Source: Paraburkholderia dinghuensis
GTDB lineage: Bacteria > Pseudomonadota > Gammaproteobacteria > Burkholderiales > Burkholderiaceae
Reading direction: 5' to 3'
Assembly: GCF_003837865.1 (NCBI RefSeq)
Contig: NZ_RQIS01000013.1
Coordinates: 62,415-126,414, forward strand
DNA: 64,000 bases
In this document: positions 52,405-60,905 of the stretch, piece after piece
Position numbering within the stretch: the stretch's first letter is position 1
Layout of the letters: every line of letters starts with the position of its first letter
Position numbers and translations under genes: made by a program
Notes under the pieces: generated by a model
Databases searched by the model: none
What the model was told of the DNA's origin: nothing
The model's input: only the letters and a program-made list of their open reading frames with translations

Positions 52405-53529
52405 TCAAACCACGGCGCCCGCATCCTCGCGGTGCGCCTCGACGCGGTTGCGCCCGCTGGATTTGGCAAGTTGCATCGCGCGATCGGCGGCCTCGATCAG
52501 CGCATTCGCCGTGACGGACGTGTCAGTGCTGATCTGCTTTATGGCCCGCGCGGCCACACCGATCGAAACCGTCAGGTGCAACGGCGCGCCTCGGTCGTCG
52601 TGGATCACGAGCGCTTCCACGGCAGCACGCACGCGTTCCGCCGCGATGCAGGCCCGGCGCGTGTCACCCTGCACGAGCGCGACGAGCTCCTCGCCACCAT
52701 AGCGCGCAACCGTTTCGCCCTGCCGCACCGTGCGCCGGATGCAGGAACCGACGGCCATGAGCGCGCGGTCGCCCGCGTCGTGACCGAAGGTGTCGTTGAA
52801 CTGCCTGAACAGATCGATATCGATGAAAAGACACGCTACCGGCTCCGCCACACGCGCTGCACGCTGGATTTCCTCGCGCAGCCGCGCGTCGAAATAGCGA
52901 CGGTTAGGGAGTGCGGTCAGCGCGTCGGTCACGCCCTGGCGCCTGAGCCGCTGGCGATGCACGACATTCACGAGCCCCGCGCTCACGAAGATCGCGAAGC
53001 GTTTCAGCAAATCCGTGGCCATGTCGGCAGTGAAGCGGCCGGCGTCCGCGCTGCCGAGGCACAGATAAGCGCACACGCCCGCGCCGCTTTCGATCGGCAG
53101 GATAGCGGCGCTTCGCGGCTCATCGACGGGGTCGAAGAACTCGGCGCGCAACGCGGGCGGCAGATCCGTGGGCTGGCCGAGCCACGGCGCGCCGGTCTCG
53201 CCGGGCAGCACCAGACCGCGTTCGTCGGCGTGGCCGCCGCGCAAGTGGCGAGAGTCGGCCACGGGAGCGGAGTCGCCGTGCAGCAGTTCGCCGACATACG
53301 GTACGCGCGCGTCGAGCCAGAGGGTCACGACCGAGAGGTCGAACGCCCGCGCGAGATCGGTCACGAGGGTGTCGAGCAGCGCGGCGAAATCGTCGACGCT
53401 GATGAGGCGGACTTCGATCTCCTGAAAGCGCTGGAGGGTGCGCTCGTTATGCTGGACGGTATCGATCAGCTTGCGCAGACGCTTGGACAGGGTGTTCGGC
53501 TCGGTCACGGATCTCTCGGCGAGGGACAA
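52405..53529 (-). CDS. GAF-like/GGDEF diguanylate cyclase
   Basis: 374 residues. Residues ~30-190 resemble a GAF or DUF484-type sensor (FQEIEVRLISVDDFAALLDT, AAILPIESGAGVCAYLCLGS). Residues ~205-365 are a GGDEF domain with DALTALPNRRYFD and the active site RYGGEELVAL. The inhibitory RxxD site upstream of it reads RQGE, so product inhibition is doubtful. Makes cyclic di-GMP from GTP. No membrane segment. Single gene. Confidence 0.9.
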   Translation of the reverse strand: MSLAERSVTEPNTLSKRLRKLIDTVQHNERTLQRFQEIEVRLISVDDFAALLDTLVTDLARAFDLSVVTLWLDARVPYVGELLHGDSAPVADSRHLRGGHADERGLVLPGETGAPWLGQPTDLPPALRAEFFDPVDEPRSAAILPIESGAGVCAYLCLGSADAGRFTADMATDLLKRFAIFVSAGLVNVVHRQRLRRQGVTDALTALPNRRYFDARLREEIQRAARVAEPVACLFIDIDLFRQFNDTFGHDAGDRALMAVGSCIRRTVRQGETVARYGGEELVALVQGDTRRACIAAERVRAAVEALVIHDDRGAPLHLTVSIGVAARAIKQISTDTSVTANALIEAADRAMQLAKSSGRNRVEAHREDAGAVV

Positions 53530-53630
53530 TACACAGGATAACGACCGTTATGCGCCGCGATTTAGGCTTTTTGTGCGCGGCATGACCGTACATTCGCGAC
53601 GAACCGCATCGACTGCGCACGACAACGCCC

Positions 53631-54446
53631 TCATGCTAAACCGCCAGCCTTCGCGAGCAGGACCCCACCCGCTGCCAGGAGGCAACCGCCGACGACCCGC
53701 GCCACGCGCGCGCCATTGCGCGCGTAACGCTCGCCGCTGATCGCGGCGGCGGCAAACGCCATGGCACGCAGATCCATGACGCCGATTACGAGCACCATCG
53801 CCGTGAGCCCCGCGCAGCAGCCGACGCAATGCCATCCAAGCCGCGCGCCGTGGCGCAACGCCAGCCCCATGGGGGCGTACCGCGCAAAGCTTTGCGGCGC
53901 CGCCGCGCGGCAGCACGCCAGAAAACGCGCCTTCACGCTGCTCAACTGAAACGCGCCAGCCAGCAGCACGATCACGCCCGCCATGACGGGAACGGCGCGC
54001 GAGAAAGCGCTGACGCATAACGCCAGCGCGGCCAGACAGGCGCCCACCGGATACAGCGCCACGCCCAGCGCGACCCACACCGCGAAGTAGCCCAGCGCCA
54101 CCTGCAGCACGAACCATCCCGCACGCGCCTGCGCCTGCCCCGACGCTGCCGCGAGGTAACGCGAGAGCGCGGGCAGCATCATCGCGACCATCATCGCGGA
54201 CCACATGGCGATGAACGAAGCCGCGGCGCCAGGCCAGGTTTGACCGCACAGGCGCGCCCAGGCCATCGACATCGTCCAGCCGCCCGGCATCGGCATGCCG
54301 CCCTTCGACGACATCGACGTGCAGATCGCGATCGTCAGCGTCGTGGCCACGCAGAACAGCAGCGCGGCGACGCCGATCCAGGCGCCTGCGCGCACGCGCT
54401 TTCGCATGCGCACGCAGGCCTCGGTGATGGGCTGGGCGCGCATCAT
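53631..54446 (-). CDS. DUF2182 integral membrane protein
   Basis: 271 residues with about seven hydrophobic segments. The Met/Gly-rich MSSKGGMPMPGGWTMSMAWA and AMMVAMMLPALSRYL are typical of DUF2182, called a predicted metal-binding integral membrane family; its role is unknown. It begins 3 bases after the DUF899 gene ends, so the two are almost certainly one operon. Further upstream is a divergent winged-helix gene. Confidence 0.82.
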   Translation of the reverse strand: MMRAQPITEACVRMRKRVRAGAWIGVAALLFCVATTLTIAICTSMSSKGGMPMPGGWTMSMAWARLCGQTWPGAAASFIAMWSAMMVAMMLPALSRYLAAASGQAQARAGWFVLQVALGYFAVWVALGVALYPVGACLAALALCVSAFSRAVPVMAGVIVLLAGAFQLSSVKARFLACCRAAAPQSFARYAPMGLALRHGARLGWHCVGCCAGLTAMVLVIGVMDLRAMAFAAAAISGERYARNGARVARVVGGCLLAAGGVLLAKAGGLA

Positions 54447-54449
54447 GCG

Positions 54450-55217
54450 TCACCGAACGGCGTACTCGTCGTGGCGTTGCCACCAGATGCCCGTCTCGTT
54501 ACGCCCGAGCGGCGCGCGATCGAGCCACTGATACATGCCCCAGATGGCGTCCACGCCGCGCGCGTAGGCCGAATACGTGTGATAGATCTCACCGTCCTCC
54601 ATCACGAACGCGCTGATGCCGGGCCGGTCGCGCCGGTAGGTCTGACCATCCGTCCCGCAACTGGCGGCGAACTCCTCGACGGGCTTGGGGACGGGCGTCA
54701 TATCCATCGCGTGACCGCCGCGCCGGTAGTTGTATTCGACGCTGCCCTCGCGCTCCTGAACCTCCGAGAACGACACGTTGAAATCGAAGTTGAAATCGCT
54801 CTCAGAGGAAGACGCCCACGGAAACGCCCACCCCATGCGCTGCCGGTAAGCCAGCAGTTTCGCGAGCGGCGCGCGGGACACGGCCATCAGCGTGACATCG
54901 TGATTCGCGAGGTGAACGAAGACGCCGTTGAAGCCGTCCGCAATCGACGAGCACGACGGGCAGCCCGCCTTGTAATCCGGCCCGAACATGAAGTGATAGA
55001 CGAGCAGTTGCGAGCGGCCCTTGAAGAGATCGGCGAGGGTCGCGGGTCCGTCGTCGGTGTCGAAGCGATAGGTCTTGTCGATACGCACCCACGGCAATGC
55101 CTGGCGCTGCAGCGCGACTTCGTCGCTGCGATGCGTCAGCGCCTTTTCGGCGGCCAGCAGTTCGAGGCGCGCCGCCAGCCATTGTTCGCGCGTCCCGGTC
55201 GTATGTTTCGTGCTCAT
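54450..55217 (-). CDS. DUF899 thioredoxin-like protein
   Basis: 255 residues. HFMFGPDYKAGCPSCSSIAD with the CPSC motif, LLVYHFMF and the IWGMYQWLDRAPLGRNE end are characteristic of DUF899, proteins with a peroxiredoxin/thioredoxin-like fold. A redox function is likely but not shown. AAGGAGGG lies 4 bases before the ATG at 55217. First gene of the DUF899-DUF2182 pair; divergent from the winged-helix gene 127 bases away, which may regulate it. Confidence 0.87.
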   Translation of the reverse strand: MSTKHTTGTREQWLAARLELLAAEKALTHRSDEVALQRQALPWVRIDKTYRFDTDDGPATLADLFKGRSQLLVYHFMFGPDYKAGCPSCSSIADGFNGVFVHLANHDVTLMAVSRAPLAKLLAYRQRMGWAFPWASSSESDFNFDFNVSFSEVQEREGSVEYNYRRGGHAMDMTPVPKPVEEFAASCGTDGQTYRRDRPGISAFVMEDGEIYHTYSAYARGVDAIWGMYQWLDRAPLGRNETGIWWQRHDEYAVR

Positions 55218-55344
55218 GCTTCCCTCCTTGCGATGGTCATCGTCGAAACGTCCGGCCCGCGAGACGGGCAAGCGCGCCGGTGCTCGTGTGCTAGATTAGT
55301 TGCCGGCCTCCAACCCGGGGAGTGACAAGTGTGGCGGGATTCCA

Positions 55345-56577
55345 ATGGACTCTCACATCTCGGCCGCCGCGCGCGCGCTTGCGGCCGGTGATCCGTTCGG
55401 CGCGCTGAACCGCGTCGCACTGCGCGACGATGCGCCTGCGCTCGCGCTACGCGGCATCGCGATGGCGCAGCTCGGCGACTTCGAACGCGCTCGCACGCTA
55501 GTGCGCCAGGCCGCGCGCGCATTCGGCCCGAAAGCGCCTGTTTCCCGCGCGCGCTGCGTCGTCGCCGAAGCCGAGATCGCACTTGCCTCGCGCGACCTCG
55601 GCTGGCCACAGCACGCGCTCGATGCCGCGCGCACGACGCTGGAGATGCACGGCGACCTCGCGAACGCCGCGCATGCGCGACAACTGGAGGTCCGGCGTCT
55701 CGTGCTGATCGGCCGTCTCGACGCCGCCGAGGACCACCTTGCCGCGATCGATTCCACCGCTTTGCCGTCCGCGCTTGCGGCCGCCCACGAACTGGCCATC
55801 GCCGGCATCGCCATACGCCGCCTCCAGACGCAGGCGGCCCGCACCGCGCTCGCGCGGGCCGCGCAGGCCGCACGCCGCGCGGCCATCCCCGCGCTCCTCG
55901 CCGAGGTCGACAGTGTGAGCGCGGTCCTGAACGCGCCTGCGGCGCGTCTACTGGCGAACGGTACGGAACGAACGCTGCTGCTCGACGAAGTTGAAGCGCT
56001 GCTGATGTCGAAGACGTTCGTCGTGGATGCGTGCCGCCATGCTGTGCGCGAAGCTGGCACTGTGATCGCGCTCGCGCGCCGCCCGGTGCTCTTCGTGCTC
56101 GCCCGCGCGCTAGCCGAAGCGTGGCCCGCCGATGCACCGCGCGACGCGCTCATCGAGCGCGCGTTTCGCACGAAGCACGCGGACGAAACGCATCGCGCGC
56201 GACTGCGCGTGGAGATGGGCCGACTGCGCACGGCGCTGCGCCCGCTTGCGGGCATCCACGCGACGAATCGCGGCTTCACGATGACGCCCAACGTCGCGCG
56301 CAGGATCGTGGTGCTGGCGCGCCCGATCGAAGAGCCGCACGCAGCCGTGCTCGCGCTGCTCGCCGACGGCGAGTCGTGGTCGAGTTCGTCGCTTGCGCTC
56401 GCGCTGGGCGCGAGCCAGCGCACCGTTCAGCGCGCCCTCGATGCACTGGCGGCAAAGAGCAAGATCCAGTCGTTCGGCCGCGGACGCGCGCGCCGCTGGA
56501 CCACCCCGCCCGCGCCCGGATTCGCGACGACTTTGTTACTCCCCTCCTCCCTCCCAATCGACGAGGATTCACCATGA
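55345..56577 (+). CDS. TPR-like protein with C-terminal winged helix
   Basis: 410 residues from the ATG at 55345. Residues ~1-240 are Ala/Arg-rich helices with TPR-like pairs (GDPFGALNRVALRDDAPALA, GDFERARTLVRQAARAF). The end (~320-390) is a winged helix: AAVLALLADGESWSSSSLAL, ALGASQRTVQRALDALAAK, followed by an Arg-rich wing RGRARRW. Probably a DNA-binding regulator. It divergently faces the DUF899-DUF2182 pair and its stop overlaps the start of the beta-propeller gene (ATGA). The targets are unknown. Confidence 0.7.
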   Translation: MDSHISAAARALAAGDPFGALNRVALRDDAPALALRGIAMAQLGDFERARTLVRQAARAFGPKAPVSRARCVVAEAEIALASRDLGWPQHALDAARTTLEMHGDLANAAHARQLEVRRLVLIGRLDAAEDHLAAIDSTALPSALAAAHELAIAGIAIRRLQTQAARTALARAAQAARRAAIPALLAEVDSVSAVLNAPAARLLANGTERTLLLDEVEALLMSKTFVVDACRHAVREAGTVIALARRPVLFVLARALAEAWPADAPRDALIERAFRTKHADETHRARLRVEMGRLRTALRPLAGIHATNRGFTMTPNVARRIVVLARPIEEPHAAVLALLADGESWSSSSLALALGASQRTVQRALDALAAKSKIQSFGRGRARRWTTPPAPGFATTLLLPSSLPIDEDSP

Positions 56578-57245
56578 AGCCAGTAGCCGCGGAAGTCGTC
56601 CGCGAATACGGCCCGTTCGCGGGCATCGACAAAGTCAATGGCGTCACGTACGACGGCCATCACGTATGGTTCGCGTCGGGCGACAAGGTGAACGCACTCG
56701 ACCCGGCAAGCGGCGAGACCGTGCGCTCGATCGAGGCGCCGTCGCACGCGGGCACGGCCTTCGATGGCCAGCATCTCTATCAGATCGACGGTGCGGCCAT
56801 CCTGAAGATCGATCCTGCGAGCGGGCGAGTCGTTGCGACGATTCCGTCGCCCGAAGGCGGCGGCAACAGCGGGCTCGCATGGGCGGAAGGCAGCCTCTGG
56901 GTAGGCCGCTACCAGGAACGCAAGATCCATCAACTCGATCCGCAAACCGGGGCGATTCTGCGCACGATCGAATCGAACCGGTTCGTTACGGGTGTCACCT
57001 GGGTGAACGGCGAACTCTGGCACGGCACCTGGGAGAATCAGGAGAGCGAGTTGCGCCACATCGACCCCGGCACAGGCGAGGTGCTCGAACAAGTCGTCAT
57101 GCCCACAGGCATGGGCGTATCGGGACTCGAATCCGATGGTCGCGACCGGTTCTACTGCGGCGGCGGCGATAGCGGCAAGGTGCGGGCCGTGCGGAAGCCG
57201 GCGCGTGAAGCGGTGGTTGCGAACGCCGATTCGACGACGGAGTGA
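56574..57245 (+). CDS. Beta-propeller protein (YncE/glutamine-cyclotransferase-like)
   Basis: 223 residues. A repeated pattern is plain: VTYDGHHVWFASGDKVNALD, TAFDGQHLYQIDGAAILKID, LAWAEGSLWVGRYQERKIHQ, and VTWVNGELWHGTWENQESEL, each followed by D-P-x-(S/T)-G and a strand. About five blades fit. There is no signal peptide, so it is cytoplasmic, unlike many relatives. The start overlaps the regulator stop by ATGA, implying coupled translation. It could be a ligand-binding partner of the winged-helix protein; this is a guess. Confidence 0.7.
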   Translation: MKPVAAEVVREYGPFAGIDKVNGVTYDGHHVWFASGDKVNALDPASGETVRSIEAPSHAGTAFDGQHLYQIDGAAILKIDPASGRVVATIPSPEGGGNSGLAWAEGSLWVGRYQERKIHQLDPQTGAILRTIESNRFVTGVTWVNGELWHGTWENQESELRHIDPGTGEVLEQVVMPTGMGVSGLESDGRDRFYCGGGDSGKVRAVRKPAREAVVANADSTTE

Positions 57246-57331
57246 GCCTGCGCGTTGCGATACGTTGCAGTACGTTGCGATAGTGAGAGCGATGACCGTT
57301 GCTGCTCTCTGCATCGGTTGAAGATGTCGCC

Positions 57332-57410
57332 CGGCGCGTGGACATAGCCGGTTATTTCCGGTTGGCCGAATACCGCGGGTCGAACGTCAACGGGCTATGT
57401 CCACGCGCCG
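57332..57410. repeat. 18-bp perfect inverted repeat with 43-base interior
   Basis: cggcgcgtggacatagcc (57332-57349) is the exact reverse complement of 57393-57410. It lies between convergent genes (beta-propeller and LysR). The stem could act as a bidirectional terminator, but its length and spacing also recall the ends of a short non-autonomous mobile element. No T-run. Confidence 0.6.
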
Positions 57411-57425
57411 CAGACGAACCCTCGA

Positions 57426-58319
57426 TCAACCACCCGCGATATAAGCACCCAACCCTTGCGCCAGCGCGTCGAACGCCGCCCTGCAACGCGGATTGCTGCG
57501 CAAGTCCTCGTGCATGGTGATCCACGTGTCGAGACCCACCGAGCACGGCTTCGCCAGCACGCGAACGAGCCGTGAATCGCGCCGCGCCACGCCTGCCTGG
57601 CAAAAGCCGATGCCACACCCAGCGCGGATCATCGCGAGTTGCGCGACATCGCTGCTGGTGCGTATCGCGAACGCGTCACGACGCCAGAGTGGAAATTGCT
57701 TCGTCGCGTCGCGCAGGTACGGTGTTGCCTCGTCGAAACCGATCAGCGCGTGGGCCGCGAGGTCGTCGACGGTCGACGGCGTGCCGCGTTCCGCGAGGTA
57801 ATCGTCGCGCGCGAAGAGACCCACCTCCACTGAGCCGATACGCTTCGCAATCAGCATTTCCTGTTTCGGCTGCGTCATGCGAACCGCGATATCGACCTCC
57901 CGTTGCAGCAGATCCTGCATGCGATTGGTCGCCACCAGTTCGACGACGAGCCCCGGATGTGCGCGCCGCAACTGCGCGATCACGGGCGGCAACACCTCCA
58001 CGCTGATGACTTCGCTCGCGGAAATGCGCACCACGCCGCGCGCCGCCGCGCCGTGGCCCGCCGCCGCGCGCTCCAGCGCCGCCGCCGTGCTGCGCATCGC
58101 CTCGGCGTAGCCGCGCAGTGCGCTCGCCGCTTCGGTGGGCAGCAAGCCGGTCTGCGATCGCGTGAAAAGCGGTTGCCCGAACGCCGCTTCGAGCGCCTCG
58201 ACATGCCGCCCCGCCGTGGGCTGCGTGATGCCGAGCGCACGCGCGGCACCCGACAGTGAGCCTTCCGTCAGCACGGCGAGGAAGGTCCGGTAGAGTTCCC
58301 AGTTGAGATTCGAGGCCAT
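57426..58319 (-). CDS. LysR-family transcriptional regulator
   Basis: 297 residues from the ATG at 58319. N-terminal helix-turn-helix: YRTFLAVLTEGSLSGAARAL and GITQPTAGRHVEALEAAFGQ; the co-inducer domain follows from ~90. It is divergent from the epimerase-like gene 98 bases away, the common arrangement of a LysR activator and its target. The palindrome at 58318-58331 overlaps its own start codon. Co-inducer unknown. Confidence 0.92.
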   Translation of the reverse strand: MASNLNWELYRTFLAVLTEGSLSGAARALGITQPTAGRHVEALEAAFGQPLFTRSQTGLLPTEAASALRGYAEAMRSTAAALERAAAGHGAAARGVVRISASEVISVEVLPPVIAQLRRAHPGLVVELVATNRMQDLLQREVDIAVRMTQPKQEMLIAKRIGSVEVGLFARDDYLAERGTPSTVDDLAAHALIGFDEATPYLRDATKQFPLWRRDAFAIRTSSDVAQLAMIRAGCGIGFCQAGVARRDSRLVRVLAKPCSVGLDTWITMHEDLRSNPRCRAAFDALAQGLGAYIAGG

Positions 58320-58331
58320 ACATAAATGTAT
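58318..58331. promoter_or_regulatory. Palindrome at the LysR start
   Basis: atacat-aa-atgtat, a 6-bp inverted repeat over 14 bases, lies in the LysR/epimerase divergent region and covers the LysR start codon. Such a site is a candidate for autorepression by the LysR protein; it is short and A+T-rich, so it could also be chance. Confidence 0.35.
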
Positions 58332-58417
58332 AGCCGATGTCGTCATTTCGCCAATTTCTTGTGTGCCGCCAGAAGCGCAGAATGCCCCCATCGAAGCATT
58401 TCAACCGGAGACTCGAC

Positions 58418-59440
58418 GTGGCACTCACTTCTCTTCAAACGACGGACAAACTGGCGCTGGTACTCGGCGCGACGGGTGGAATCGGCGGCGAAGTCGCGCG
58501 TCAGTTGCTGGACGCGGGATGGCGGGTGCGCGCGCTGCATCGGCATCCCGGGAAGGTAGCGAAGACGGGCGACAGCATCGAATGGCACGAGGGCGACGCC
58601 ATGGATCGCGAAGCGGTCGTGCGCGCCGCGCAGGATTGCACGGTGATCGTCCACGCCGTGAATCCGCCGGGCTACCGCCGCTGGCCGCAACTCGTGCTGC
58701 CCATGCTCGGCAACACAATCGCGGCGGCGCAGGCGGCAGGCGCGACTGTCGTGTTCCCCGGCACCGTGTACAACTATGGGCCGGATGCGTTTCCGCTTTT
58801 GCGTGAAGACTCGCCACAACGGCCGCGCACGCGAAAGGGCGCCATCCGCGTCGAAATGGAGCGGCAATTGCAGGCCGCCGCGGACCACGGCGTGCGAACG
58901 ATCATCGTGCGCGCAGGCGATTTTTTCGGCCCGCACATGGTGGGCAATAGCTGGTTTTCGCAGGGGCTGATCGAAGCGGGCAAACCGCTTCGCGTGGTCC
59001 GGCTGCCTGGAAAGCCCGGCGTGGGGCATGAATGGGCCTACGTGCCGGACGTCGCGCGCACGATGGTCGAATTGATCGCGCGACGCGCGACGCTGGCGCC
59101 GTTCGCGACGTTTCACCTGGCCGGCCACTGGGACGCCGATGGCACGCAAATGGCCGCGGCGATTTCCCGGGTGGCACACCGCCACGGTCTGGAAGTCGCG
59201 CAGCGCCGCTTTCCGTGGCCCCTCGTGTTCGCCGCCGCGCCCTTTGTGACGACGCTGCGAGAAATGCTCGAAATGCGCTACCTGTGGCGCGAACCGGTCC
59301 AGCTCGATAACGCGCGGCTCGTCGCAACGCTGGGCCGTGAACCGCACACCGCGCTCGACGCGGCGGTCGAAACAACGCTGGCGAGCCTCGGCTGCCTCGG
59401 ATCGCCCGAGGGCGTCGCTCCAACGCTTCAGGGGAAATAG
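58418..59440 (+). CDS. NAD-dependent epimerase/dehydratase-like protein
   Basis: 340 residues from GTG 58418 (GGAG 8 bases upstream). An extended SDR fold: ALVLGATGGIGGEVARQLLD for NAD(P), VFPGTVYNYGPDAFPLLRED and VGHEWAYVPDVARTMVELI, typical of epimerase-like atypical SDR proteins. In VYNYGPDAFP the Tyr of the usual YxxxK is not followed by an obvious Lys, so catalysis is uncertain. Likely target of the divergent LysR regulator. Confidence 0.8.
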   Translation: MALTSLQTTDKLALVLGATGGIGGEVARQLLDAGWRVRALHRHPGKVAKTGDSIEWHEGDAMDREAVVRAAQDCTVIVHAVNPPGYRRWPQLVLPMLGNTIAAAQAAGATVVFPGTVYNYGPDAFPLLREDSPQRPRTRKGAIRVEMERQLQAAADHGVRTIIVRAGDFFGPHMVGNSWFSQGLIEAGKPLRVVRLPGKPGVGHEWAYVPDVARTMVELIARRATLAPFATFHLAGHWDADGTQMAAAISRVAHRHGLEVAQRRFPWPLVFAAAPFVTTLREMLEMRYLWREPVQLDNARLVATLGREPHTALDAAVETTLASLGCLGSPEGVAPTLQGK

Positions 59441-59546
59441 TCTTGCGCGCGCCAGCCGGTCAAAGAAGGCGGCTTCAGCGGTGCCTGCGTGTGCCTGTGC
59501 ATACCGTCGCGCTGGCCGCGCGGCTCACATGCGCGAGCCAATACGC

Positions 59547-60617
59547 TCAAGCATCCGCGACCGGCGACGCGTGCGCCACGACCACGCGATCGCGCCCGCC
59601 CACTTTCGCGGCGTAGAGACTCGTGTCGGCCTTCTGCAGCCATGAGATGTGATCGCGCATGGCCTGGTCGCACTGCGCCACGCCGACACTGGCCGTGCAC
59701 GGACACACCGCGTCGTCCATCGACGCATACTCGCGCACCGTCGCGACCAGCCGCTCGGCGACGACCCGTGCCTGCGCCAGCGTCGCGCCCGGCAGCACGA
59801 CGCCGAACTCCTCCCCCCCGTAGCGGCCGATGTGGCCGCCGTCGCGAAAGTGCTCGCGCAGTATCCCGGCGAACGCCTGCAGCGCGGCATCGCCTGCCGT
59901 ATGGCCGCGCGTGTCGTTGAGGTGCTTGAAATGATCGAGATCGACGAGCAACAGCGATGACGCATAGCCGCTCGCGCGGCTGCGCTCGAATTCGTCGGCG
60001 AGTACGCCCTCCCACGTGCGGCGATTGAGGATGCCGGTCAGGCCGTCGGTGCGGCTCAGGCGCTCGAGCGCGCGAGTCTGCTGTGCGAGCTTGCGCGAGA
60101 TCCGGTAAGTGGACCAGCCGAGCGCGATCGGATAGATCACCATGAACGGCAGGCAGGCGAGAATGGTCGGCATGCGCGACATCGGCTCGAAGGCAAAGCC
60201 GAGCAGGAGCAGCCCCGCCGCGAGCCCAACAACGTGCGCAACCACGCCCCAGGTGAAGAGCATCAAGCCGCCAGCCGCGATGTTGTCCATACTGAGCATC
60301 GTGAGGATCAGCACGGACGGAAGCACGTTAAAGCGCATCGCGGCAACCCAGAAGCCGCCGAATGCCGAGTCGATCAAGAGGTTGACGAGCTCGCCGCGAT
60401 ACGGCACCGCGCTGGCGAGCGCGGCACGGCGCGCCACGTGCGGCCACACGAAACAGTGAAATATCAGCAGCGCCCACAGCACATAGCCGCGACCCTGCTG
60501 CGCGAACACCGAAGCTACACAGAAGATCCCCAGGCCGCACCCTGCGACCCGCAACCGGTAGACGCGTTCGACGAAACGCCTTCCCTTGCCGGATTCTTGA
60601 TTCGCTGCAGCGTTCAT
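59547..60617 (-). CDS. Membrane diguanylate cyclase with MASE2 domain
   Basis: 356 residues. Several hydrophobic segments in the first ~170 residues with the MASE2 opening FVERVYRLRVAGCGLGIFCV, then a GGDEF domain with DGLTGILNRRTWEGVL and the active site RYGGEEFGVV. The upstream inhibitory RxxD reads RDGG, so it is not conserved. Makes cyclic di-GMP at the inner membrane. The start is not certain: ATG 60617 is chosen as nearest to the MASE2 start; 60683 is an alternative. Divergent from dbpA. Confidence 0.9.
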   Translation of the reverse strand: MNAAANQESGKGRRFVERVYRLRVAGCGLGIFCVASVFAQQGRGYVLWALLIFHCFVWPHVARRAALASAVPYRGELVNLLIDSAFGGFWVAAMRFNVLPSVLILTMLSMDNIAAGGLMLFTWGVVAHVVGLAAGLLLLGFAFEPMSRMPTILACLPFMVIYPIALGWSTYRISRKLAQQTRALERLSRTDGLTGILNRRTWEGVLADEFERSRASGYASSLLLVDLDHFKHLNDTRGHTAGDAALQAFAGILREHFRDGGHIGRYGGEEFGVVLPGATLAQARVVAERLVATVREYASMDDAVCPCTASVGVAQCDQAMRDHISWLQKADTSLYAAKVGGRDRVVVAHASPVADA

Positions 60618-60905
60618 TATTGTTTTGAGGCCGGTCGCGCTGCGCCGGACGAGGGTATTTTGGGATAGACCATATTGTGCCATCGGTTGGCGGCTCCGTC
60701 TGCTGCAAGGTGATTGAGAACACAACGATTTTTCGCCCTGGATCTGGCCCTAACAGCGTGCGGCGCGACGAAATAAAAGGCGCGCCCCCGTGCTTCCGCT
60801 AGAATCGCGGCACGCGCGATCTTTCTTCGCCTCCCGATCCACCCAACGCCCCTGCGCAACGTAGCTTCAAGCCGCGTTGCCGCGACCCACGGCGCGAGAC
60901 CCCGT

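Noticed and set aside
55353..56423. 356-codon minus-strand frame opposite the winged-helix gene
   Set aside because: Ser/Ala/Arg-rich shadow without motifs; the plus strand has a clear helix-turn-helix and coupled downstream gene.
58343..59347. 334-codon minus-strand frame opposite the epimerase-like gene
   Set aside because: Antisense shadow; the plus strand carries the NAD-binding motif and a ribosome-binding site.
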